Of a stretch of DNA of 5,264 nucleotides, positions 1-4,645 are shown one piece after another (position 1 is the stretch's first letter; the number at the start of each line of letters is the position of its first letter). The translations under genes and the position numbers were made by a program. This DNA comes from Gemmataceae bacterium (lineage in GTDB: Bacteria > Planctomycetota > Planctomycetia > Gemmatales > Gemmataceae). The stretch lies in the NCBI GenBank assembly GCA_947490035.1, contig CANLGS010000367.1:1-5264 (forward strand), given 5' to 3'. Under the pieces are notes generated by a model that saw only the letters and a program-made list of their open reading frames with translations, searched no databases and was not told the DNA's origin.

Positions 1-86
1 CAGAAGGCAGTGAGCAGCGAAGACGGAAATGTTATCGGGGGTGCCGCTTCCTCTTTTGTCTTTGCTTTACTGCCTGCTGCCTGCTG
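1..86. repeat. Imperfect intergenic palindrome, cut by the window edge
   Basis: The left arm (about 1-24) is rich in CAGAAGG and GCAG units and ends in GAAGAC at 19-24. The right arm (about 58-86) starts GTCTTTGC and continues with repeated CTGCCTGCTG-type units. The right arm read in reverse complement matches the left with gaps (CAG-AGGCAGT-AGCA-AAGAC in common), so the pair can form a long imperfect hairpin. The element may continue left of the window. An open frame runs through it on the + strand, but the low-complexity inverted structure makes coding unlikely. Confidence 0.5.
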
Positions 87-132
87 CACACTCGGAGCTA
101 TACTTCGCGCGGCCGGAGCTAAGACGACTCGG

Positions 133-186
133 TCTTGACGGCGACGGACAGCGTTATCCGTCGCTTACGCTTCCGGCTCGTCAAGA
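133..186 (+). promoter_or_regulatory. Structured leader upstream of the GNAT gene
   Basis: TCTTGACG (133-140) pairs perfectly with CGTCAAGA (179-186). Immediately inside it, GCGACGGA (141-148) pairs perfectly with TCCGTCGC (157-164) around an 8-base loop. The two stems are contiguous on the 5' side and separated by a 14-base bulge (165-178) on the 3' side, giving 16 pairs in total. It ends 34 bases before the chosen start codon at 221. It could be a leader-RNA structure or a remnant palindrome; the sequence alone does not decide. No convincing sigma-70 promoter was found in 87-220. Confidence 0.4.
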
Positions 187-220
187 ACGTCTCAATCATG
201 ACCGCGAGAAGTATAAAGAC

Positions 221-673
221 ATGGCAGACGCGACTATCGACGTGGTGGGGGTGGACGAACTCCCGCTCATCGTCGAGATGTACAACCAGATTTTCCGGCC
301 GGCGAAGACGATCGAGTCGTTCCGCCGCCGGTACACGGGGCGGCACAACGTCCTGCAACTCGTCGCGCGCGTGAAGGACAAGCCGGCCGGGTTTTTCCTC
401 GGCTTCGAGCTGAAGCCGGACACGTTCTTCGCGTGGTTCTACGGCGTGATGCCCGACGCCCGGCGCATGGGCATCGGCTCGCAACTCATGGAGGCGGCGC
501 AGGGTTGGGCCGCGCAGCACGAGTACGAGACGATCCGGCTGGAGTGCCACAACACCCACCGCCCGATGCTGCACCTCGCCATCGAACTCGGCTACGATGT
601 CGTCGGCCTACACTGGGACGCCGACCGCGGCGACAACCTCATCATGTTCGAGAAGAGTTTGGTCGGCCGTTGA
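221..673 (+). CDS. GNAT-family N-acetyltransferase
   Basis: This 150-residue protein has the GNAT fold signature and probably transfers an acetyl group from acetyl-CoA to an amine; its substrate cannot be read from the sequence. The acetyl-CoA pyrophosphate-binding motif A is clear: V76-M-P-D-A-R-R-M-G-I-G, with the R/Q-x-x-G-x-G core at R81-G86, followed by a helix (S87-G96 region). The C-terminal part (IRLECHNTHRPMLHLAIELGY, roughly residues 107-127) fits motif B, where the cofactor thiol region and an Asn are usual. The length is typical of a single-domain GNAT. The frame is open back to 29, but that stretch crosses a palindrome and a structured leader, so I chose ATG 221, which has GAGAAG at 206-211, nine bases upstream. 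The next gene starts 151 bases downstream across a long hairpin. It is probably cytoplasmic; no signal peptide is visible. Confidence 0.85.
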   Translation: MADATIDVVGVDELPLIVEMYNQIFRPAKTIESFRRRYTGRHNVLQLVARVKDKPAGFFLGFELKPDTFFAWFYGVMPDARRMGIGSQLMEAAQGWAAQHEYETIRLECHNTHRPMLHLAIELGYDVVGLHWDADRGDNLIMFEKSLVGR

Positions 674-685
674 TAATAACACAGA

Positions 686-803
686 AGAGAAGAGCCGCAG
701 ATGACGCAGAAGAACGCGGATCAAGATTGAAGACTGTGTTCAAAACAAACTCTTGTCTTCTGTCTTGATCTGCGTTCTTCTGCGTCATCCGCGACTCTTC
801 TCT
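686..803. repeat. Long hairpin repeat between the GNAT gene and glgC
   Basis: Arms of 49 bases (686-734 and 755-803) are inverted copies matching at 44 of 49 positions, around a 20-base loop (735-754). The arms are made of degenerate units of about ten bases (CGCAGATGA, CGCAGAAGAA, CGCGGATCAAGA), and the inner end of each arm is GAAGAC / GTCTTC. A T5 run (803-807) follows the right arm, so on the + strand it could also terminate transcription from the GNAT gene. The right arm ends only 21 bases before the glgC start, leaving little room for a promoter between them. Confidence 0.9.
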
Positions 804-814
804 TTTTGGGCCGT

Positions 815-819
815 GGGAG
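815..819 (+). promoter_or_regulatory. Ribosome binding site deciding the glgC start
   Basis: GGGAG lies five bases upstream of ATG 825. It supports 825 over the upstream in-frame start at 753, because the 24 extra codons would be translated from the hairpin repeat and no GlgC family member needs them. A GTG at 822 is the only close alternative. Confidence 0.6.
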
Positions 820-824
820 TTGTG

Positions 825-2087
825 ATGCGTGGCGTTGTAACTGTCATCCTGGCCGGCGGCAGGGGCACCCGGCTCGAACCGCTGACGCGCGACCGCGCGA
901 AGCCGGCCGTTCCGTTCGGCGGGCTGTACCGCATCATCGACTTCACCCTGTCCAACTGCATCAACAGCGACCTGCGCCGCGTCCTCGTCCTCACGCAGTT
1001 CAAGTCGCGCAGCCTCGACCGGCACATCCGCCACGGGTGGGGGTTCCTCAGTTCCGAACTGGGCGAGTCGGTCGAGGTGTTGCCGCCGCAGCAGCGCATC
1101 GACGAGACGTGGTACAAGGGCACCGCCGACGCCATCTACCAGAACATTTACTCGCTCGAACGCGAACACGCCGAACACATCCTCATCCTCGCCGGCGACC
1201 ACATCTACAAGATGGACTACGGGCACATGATCCGCGCCCACATCGACCGCAAGGCCGACGTGACCATCGGGTGCATCCCCGTGCCGCTCGACGAGGTGCG
1301 GCACTTCGGCATCATGCAGACCGCCCGGGACGACCGCGTCGTGAACTTCCTGGAGAAGCCCAAGACCGCGCCGCCGATGCCCGGCGACGCGCACCACGCG
1401 CTCGGCTCGATGGGCATCTACGTGTTCAAGACGCGGCTGCTCTTTGAACTGCTCTGCCAGGACGCCGCGAAGACCGGCAGCGACCACGACTTCGGCAAGA
1501 ACATCATCCCGCACATGATCGAGACCGGGCAGAAGGTGATCGCGCACCGGTTCCTCGACCAGAACCGCAAGGCGGTGCCGTACTGGCGCGACGTGGGCAC
1601 GCTCGACGCCTACTACCAGGCGAACATGGACCTGGTCGCGGTCGAGCCGGTGCTGAACATGTACGACGCGGCGTGGCCGATCCGCACGCTGCAGCCGCAG
1701 TTGCCGCCGGCCAAGTCCGTGTTCACCGGCGAGGGCGGCGCCGGGCACGCGCGCCGCGGCGAGGCGCTCGACAGCATCGTGTGCGCCGGTAGCATCGTCT
1801 CCGGCGGGCACGTGCGCCGCAGCATCCTCTCGCCGCGCGTCCGCGTGAACAGCTACGCGGTGGTGGAAGACTCCATCCTGCTCGACGGGGTGGACGTGGG
1901 CCGCTACTGCCGCGTGCGGAAGGCGATTATCGACAAGGACGTGAAGCTCCCGCCGTACACGGTCATCGGCTACGACGCCGAGTTCGACCGCCGCCGCGGG
2001 TTCACTCTGACCGACAACGGAGTGGTGGTGGTGCCGAAGAACGAGCCGCCCGAAACCTTCGAGGCGCCGAACCCTTTGCCTAACTAA
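825..2087 (+). CDS. glgC: Glucose-1-phosphate adenylyltransferase (ADP-glucose pyrophosphorylase)
   Basis: This cytoplasmic enzyme makes ADP-glucose and pyrophosphate from glucose 1-phosphate and ATP, the committed step of bacterial glycogen synthesis. It has 420 residues, close to the 431 of E. coli GlgC. Visible motifs are the nucleotide-binding loop G11-G-R-G-T-R-L17, the RAKPAVPFGG segment (24-33), GTADA (99-103), AGDHIYKMDY (123-132) with D125 equivalent to the catalytic Asp142 of E. coli, EKPK (177-180) with K178 equivalent to the glucose-1-phosphate-binding Lys195, and YWRDVGT (253-259). Residues from about 310 to 400 form the C-terminal left-handed beta-helix repeats. The position of the E. 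coli fructose-1,6-bisphosphate-site lysine (Lys39) is Asp23 here, as I recall for actinobacterial GlgC, so the activator may differ. Its stop codon directly abuts the next palindrome. No other glg genes are in the window. Confidence 0.97.
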   Translation: MRGVVTVILAGGRGTRLEPLTRDRAKPAVPFGGLYRIIDFTLSNCINSDLRRVLVLTQFKSRSLDRHIRHGWGFLSSELGESVEVLPPQQRIDETWYKGTADAIYQNIYSLEREHAEHILILAGDHIYKMDYGHMIRAHIDRKADVTIGCIPVPLDEVRHFGIMQTARDDRVVNFLEKPKTAPPMPGDAHHALGSMGIYVFKTRLLFELLCQDAAKTGSDHDFGKNIIPHMIETGQKVIAHRFLDQNRKAVPYWRDVGTLDAYYQANMDLVAVEPVLNMYDAAWPIRTLQPQLPPAKSVFTGEGGAGHARRGEALDSIVCAGSIVSGGHVRRSILSPRVRVNSYAVVEDSILLDGVDVGRYCRVRKAIIDKDVKLPPYTVIGYDAEFDRRRGFTLTDNGVVVVPKNEPPETFEAPNPLPN

Positions 2088-2179
2088 GTCGTCAGGTCGA
2101 AAGTCGTAAGGTCGTAAAGTCGAAGACAGGGACGGCTCGGGTCTTCGACTTTATGACTTTCGACCTGACGACTTTCGAC
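2088..2179. repeat. GTCG-unit hairpin repeat, copy 1
   Basis: The left arm (2088-2127) consists of units GTCGTCAG, GTCGAAA, GTCGTAAG and GTCGTAAA, then a terminal GTCGAAGAC. The right arm (2141-2179) is the inverted counterpart with the same terminal unit and a shuffled order of inner units. The loop is 13 bases (2128-2140). The element begins at the first base after the glgC stop codon and ends just before the ribosome binding site of the next gene, so it fills the spacer. A second copy is at 2687-2769. Confidence 0.92.
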
Positions 2180-2185
2180 TGAAAA

Positions 2186-2190
2186 AGAGG
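2186..2190 (+). promoter_or_regulatory. Ribosome binding site of the secreted-protein gene
   Basis: AGAGG sits seven bases before ATG 2198, directly after the hairpin. With the hairpin filling the rest of the spacer there is no visible promoter, so this gene is probably transcribed together with glgC or from within the repeat. Confidence 0.55.
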
Positions 2191-2197
2191 TGCTTTC

Positions 2198-2686
2198 ATG
2201 ACTCGCTTCGCTCTGCTCGCTATCAGTTTCGTCGCACTGACCCTCTCCGCCTTTGGCGCGGACGAGGCGAAGGGCGATAAGGCCGCGCACACCGTTTACG
2301 ACGCGTACTTCGAAAAGAATACCTCCGGACTGAAGGGCGACGCGACGTACATCGCGCTCGTTGGTAAGGAGGGGTTCGAGAAGGCGTTCGCGGCCCGGCC
2401 GCCGCTGATGGGCGGGAAGAAGCCGGTGCTGCTCGCGGCCGAGGCGTTCGACAAGCAGTTCGTCGCGGTCGTCATCAAACGCGGCCCGGCGATCACCACC
2501 TACACCGTCGAGGCGGTGACGCTCGACAAGGACGGCACCGTGTACGTGCAGTACAAGGCGAACGCCGGCGTCGCGGGCACCGCGACCTTCGCCAGCCCGC
2601 TCATCGTGAGCGTGCCGAAGGAGGGCGCGAAGAAGGTCGTGTTCATCGAGAACGGCAAGACCGTCGCGATGTCGGACGTTAAATGA
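2198..2686 (+). CDS. Small secreted protein of unknown function
   Basis: This 162-residue protein is not one I recognise. Residues 1-20 look like a Sec signal peptide: an Arg at position 3, a hydrophobic stretch from F4 to about L16, and a likely cleavage after A18-F-G20. No lipobox cysteine is present. The mature part of about 140 residues has no cysteine, is rich in Lys, Ala and Val, and alternates in a beta-strand-like way (VAVVIKRGP, TYTVEAVTL, TVYVQYKA, LIVSVPKEG, KVVFIENG). The pattern of strands ending in a proline-flanked segment loosely resembles the C-terminal domain of PrcB-like proteins, but that is a weak fold-level guess. It has its own ribosome binding site and plausible codon use. 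Its stop codon immediately precedes the next palindrome. Probably periplasmic or exported. Confidence 0.8.
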   Translation: MTRFALLAISFVALTLSAFGADEAKGDKAAHTVYDAYFEKNTSGLKGDATYIALVGKEGFEKAFAARPPLMGGKKPVLLAAEAFDKQFVAVVIKRGPAITTYTVEAVTLDKDGTVYVQYKANAGVAGTATFASPLIVSVPKEGAKKVVFIENGKTVAMSDVK

Positions 2687-2769
2687 GTCGCAAGTCGTAA
2701 GGTCGCAAGTCGAAAGCCAAGACAGTGGAGGTCTTCGACTTTACGACTTGCGACCTTACGACTTGCGAC
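2687..2769. repeat. GTCG-unit hairpin repeat, copy 2, between convergent genes
   Basis: The left arm (2687-2723) has units GTCGCAA, GTCGTAAG, GTCGCAA and GTCGAAA, then a degenerate GCCAAGAC. The right arm (2731-2769) inverts the same order and ends in GTCTTCGAC at the tip. The outer 27 pairs (2686-2712 with 2744-2770) are perfect, and the loop is seven bases. It starts at the base after the stop of the secreted-protein gene and contains the stop codon of the NUDIX gene on the other strand. It could serve as a bidirectional terminator, but no strong T-run follows on either side. Confidence 0.93.
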
Positions 2770-3277
2770 TGAGAAGTCGCTCCCACAGCAACAGCGACGT
2801 GATCGTCTTCGCGTCGCGGATGGTCCCGTCCAGGCACATGCGGATGGCGTCGTCGAGGCGCACGGTTACCGGTTCGAGTTGCTCGTCGGGTTCGGGCTTC
2901 GCGTCGCCCGCGGTCAGTTCCTCCGCGACGAACAGGTGCAACTTCTCGTCCAGCACACCCGGCGAGGCGTAGAGAAAGCCGAGGCTGTGCCACTTCGCGG
3001 CCGTGTAGCCGGTCTCTTCGAGCAACTCCCGCTTCGCGCACGCTTCCAGCGGTTCGTTCGGCTCCACGGTCCCGGCGGGCACCTCCCACAGCGTCTCGCC
3101 GATCACGAACCGGAAGTTCCGCAACAGCACGACGCGCTCCGCATCCAGCACCGGCAGGATGACGACGGCACCGGGGTGGCGGATCGCGTCGCGGCGGATC
3201 GTGCGGCCGTCGGCCGTGGTCAGGGTGTTGACCTCGACGCGAATCCGCCGCCCGACGTGAACGGTTTCGACTGACAT
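2756..3277 (-). CDS. NUDIX hydrolase, ADP-ribose / ADP-sugar pyrophosphatase-like
   Basis: This 173-residue cytoplasmic hydrolase has a complete Nudix box: G69-x5-E75-x7-R83-E84-L-L-E87-E88-x-G90-Y91, the divalent-metal and catalytic site. P106, fifteen residues after the box within a YASPG segment, is the position typical of ADP-ribose pyrophosphatases (NudF group). The expected product would be AMP plus a sugar phosphate; E. coli NudF (AspP) also accepts ADP-glucose. The preceding GETLWEVPAG (60-69) also fits this group. The start at 3277 is supported by an exceptionally strong Shine-Dalgarno sequence. The last residues and the TAA stop (2756-2758) lie inside a palindromic repeat, so the C-terminus may have been altered by it. 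It converges on the secreted-protein gene and diverges from the protease gene. The exact substrate is not determined by sequence. Confidence 0.94.
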   Translation of the reverse strand: MSVETVHVGRRIRVEVNTLTTADGRTIRRDAIRHPGAVVILPVLDAERVVLLRNFRFVIGETLWEVPAGTVEPNEPLEACAKRELLEETGYTAAKWHSLGFLYASPGVLDEKLHLFVAEELTAGDAKPEPDEQLEPVTVRLDDAIRMCLDGTIRDAKTITSLLLWERLLSRKS

Positions 3278-3281
3278 GGGA

Positions 3282-3290
3282 ACCTCCTTA
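3282..3290 (-). promoter_or_regulatory. Full-length Shine-Dalgarno sequence of the NUDIX gene
   Basis: On the minus strand the nine bases TAAGGAGGT are a full complement of the usual 16S rRNA 3' tail, four bases before the start codon. Other genes in the window have weak sites (GGGAG, AGAGG, GAGAAG), so this one stands out and suggests strong or specially controlled translation. Confidence 0.85.
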
Positions 3291-3324
3291 CGAACACCCG
3301 CATCCGTCAGGGAGCGGGTGTTCG
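3291..3324 (-). promoter_or_regulatory. Stable hairpin directly upstream of the NUDIX Shine-Dalgarno
   Basis: CGAACACCCGC (3291-3301) and GCGGGTGTTCG (3314-3324) are perfect inverted copies of 11 bases around a 12-base loop. TCC and GGA inside the loop could add three more pairs with one bulge. On the NUDIX transcript the stem ends at the base next to the ribosome binding site. It could be an operator, a transcript-end stabiliser or a translation control element; it is not one of the repeat families elsewhere in the window. Confidence 0.6.
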
Positions 3325-3327
3325 GCG

Positions 3328-3342
3328 CGGCGTGTCACGCCG
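3328..3342. promoter_or_regulatory. Perfect 15-base palindrome, possible operator
   Basis: CGGCGTG, T, CACGCCG is a perfect two-fold symmetric site with a single central base, in the spacer between the divergent NUDIX and protease genes. Its size and location fit a dimeric repressor or activator site. No regulator gene is in the window to pair it with. Confidence 0.4.
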
Positions 3343-3345
3343 GAA

Positions 3346-3374
3346 TTGCGACATCACCTCCGCGATGGTAGATT
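3346..3374 (+). promoter_or_regulatory. Possible sigma-70-type promoter for the protease gene
   Basis: TTGCGA (3346-3351) and TAGATT (3369-3374) are separated by 17 bases and match the sigma-70 consensus at four of six positions each. The predicted transcript start would be near 3380, leaving a leader of about 45 bases. Such partial matches occur by chance, so this is tentative. Confidence 0.3.
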
Positions 3375-3378
3375 ATCA

Positions 3379-3394
3379 GTTGTCCGCCGACAAC
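3379..3394. promoter_or_regulatory. Short inverted repeat at the predicted protease transcript start
   Basis: GTTGTC (3379-3384) and GACAAC (3389-3394) are perfect inverted copies around CGCC. The site overlaps the predicted start point of the candidate promoter at 3346-3374, where a repressor could block initiation, or it could form a small hairpin at the 5' end of the mRNA. Confidence 0.35.
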
Positions 3395-3424
3395 CCGTTC
3401 GCGGCGTGTGAGTGAGTGCGACCG

Positions 3425-4627
3425 ATGCGCGATCCGATGAGCTGGTCGATCCCGGTGTTCCGGCTGTTCGGCATTCAGGTCCGCGTCCACATCTTCTTCT
3501 TCGTCATCACCATCGGGCTGTTCTTCCGGCAAATCTCGCTGTCGCAGTACCAGAACGTGTGGTGGCTGGACGTGTTCCTGCTCACCGTGGTGGTGCTGTT
3601 CGCGAGCGTGCTGCTGCACGAGTTCGGGCACTGCTTCGGGGCGCGGTACGCGGGCGGCGACGCGCGAGAGATTCTGATCTGGCCGCTCGGCGGTCTGGCG
3701 TTCACCGAGATTCCGCACCGGTGGAAGGCGCTGTTCATTACGGTCGCGGCCGGACCCGCGGTGAACGTGCTCATCTGCCTCGTGTGTGGCGGCGCGATGA
3801 TCGCCGCCGGGTTCGCCCCGAGTCTCAACCCGACGGCCGACCCGCACGCCACGCAGATGACCAGCTTCCGCGACGGCCGCACCTTCACCAGCGTCTACAG
3901 CGCGAAGCTGTACAAGCCCAACAGTAGCGAGGAGCCGACGTTCGAGGAATTCCAGAAGAAGCGGGGCGAGTACGAGAAGCAGACGAGCACGCGGTTCCCA
4001 AAGGCGACGGACACCGCCGAGTACGACAAGGCGACCGCGGCGATGGGCTACGAGCGGGCCGTGCTGCCGGGGTGGCTGGTGTGGGCGTACCGCATCTTCT
4101 GGCTGAACTGGCTGTTGTTCCTGTTCAACATGCTGCCGGCGTACCCGCTCGACGGCGGGCAGTTATTGCAATCGCTGGTTTGGGCGCGAACCGACCACCG
4201 GCGTGGCGTTGTCGTTGCCGCGTACACCGGGTTCGCGTTCGCCATCGTGTTCCTGATCCTGTCCATCGCGGCGAACGAGGCGCTGTTCATGGGCCTGGCC
4301 CTGTTCATGCTGTACTCGGCGTCGATGAAGCTGATGCAGTTGGAGATGGAGGAGGGGCCGTTCGGCTACGACTTCTCGGCGGGCTACACGAGTCTGGAGA
4401 AGGACGACGAGCCGGCCCCGCGGCCCAAGCGCCCGGGCGCGATCACGCGGTGGCGCGAGGCCCGCAAGGCGCGCAAAGCCGCGGCCGAAGCCGAACAGAA
4501 GCAGCAGGACGACGAGCGCATGGACCAGTTGCTGGAGAAGATCGGCCGGACTGGTCAGGCGTCGCTGACCGACGAGGAGCGCCAGTTCCTGAAGCGCGTC
4601 AGCGCCCGCAAGCGGAACACATCGTGA
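3425..4627 (+). CDS. Site-2-protease-family (M50) intramembrane zinc metalloprotease
   Basis: This 400-residue inner-membrane protein belongs to the site-2 protease family, which cleaves substrates within the membrane, often membrane-tethered regulators. Zinc-site motifs are H65-E66-F-G-H69 in the second hydrophobic segment and N235-x2-P238-x4-D243-G244 in a later one; together these define the active site. GPAVN (110-114) is also typical. Hydrophobic segments lie near 16-35, 46-69, 101-130, 215-247, 260-283 and 283-303. A polar stretch of about 80 residues (131-210) interrupts the core between the third and fourth segments. The C-terminal 85 residues are charged and cytoplasmic-looking, with a basic, Ala-rich helix and a final block, LLEKIGRTGQASLTDEERQF (369-388). 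The start is uncertain: GTG 3416, ATG 3425 and ATG 3437 are all in frame with weak ribosome sites; ATG 3425 is chosen. No substrate gene is obvious nearby. Confidence 0.93.
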   Translation: MRDPMSWSIPVFRLFGIQVRVHIFFFVITIGLFFRQISLSQYQNVWWLDVFLLTVVVLFASVLLHEFGHCFGARYAGGDAREILIWPLGGLAFTEIPHRWKALFITVAAGPAVNVLICLVCGGAMIAAGFAPSLNPTADPHATQMTSFRDGRTFTSVYSAKLYKPNSSEEPTFEEFQKKRGEYEKQTSTRFPKATDTAEYDKATAAMGYERAVLPGWLVWAYRIFWLNWLLFLFNMLPAYPLDGGQLLQSLVWARTDHRRGVVVAAYTGFAFAIVFLILSIAANEALFMGLALFMLYSASMKLMQLEMEEGPFGYDFSAGYTSLEKDDEPAPRPKRPGAITRWREARKARKAAAEAEQKQQDDERMDQLLEKIGRTGQASLTDEERQFLKRVSARKRNTS

Positions 4628-4645
4628 CGTGGCAGCGCATTGGTT

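Noticed and set aside
212..217. TATAAA as a -10 box for the GNAT gene
   Set aside because: It lies four bases before the start codon, would put the transcript start inside the coding region, and has no -35 box at a suitable distance.
29..220. An N-terminal extension of the GNAT protein with a signal-peptide-like hydrophobic start at 29
   Set aside because: It is translated from a palindrome and a structured leader, has no visible ribosome site, and the domain is complete from ATG 221.
642..1811. A long open frame on the minus strand opposite glgC
   Set aside because: It is antisense to an unmistakable glgC, with an Arg/Val/Ala/His-rich composition typical of GC-rich shadow frames, and it runs through the hairpin at 686-803.
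2084..2292. Small minus-strand frames over the GTCG hairpin
   Set aside because: They translate repeat sequence and the signal-peptide region of the gene on the other strand; no ribosome site or protein pattern supports them.
2687..2769. Hairpin copy 2 as a CRISPR-like or attachment-site repeat
   Set aside because: The units are seven or eight bases with no spacers, and no integrase, cas gene or tRNA is near.
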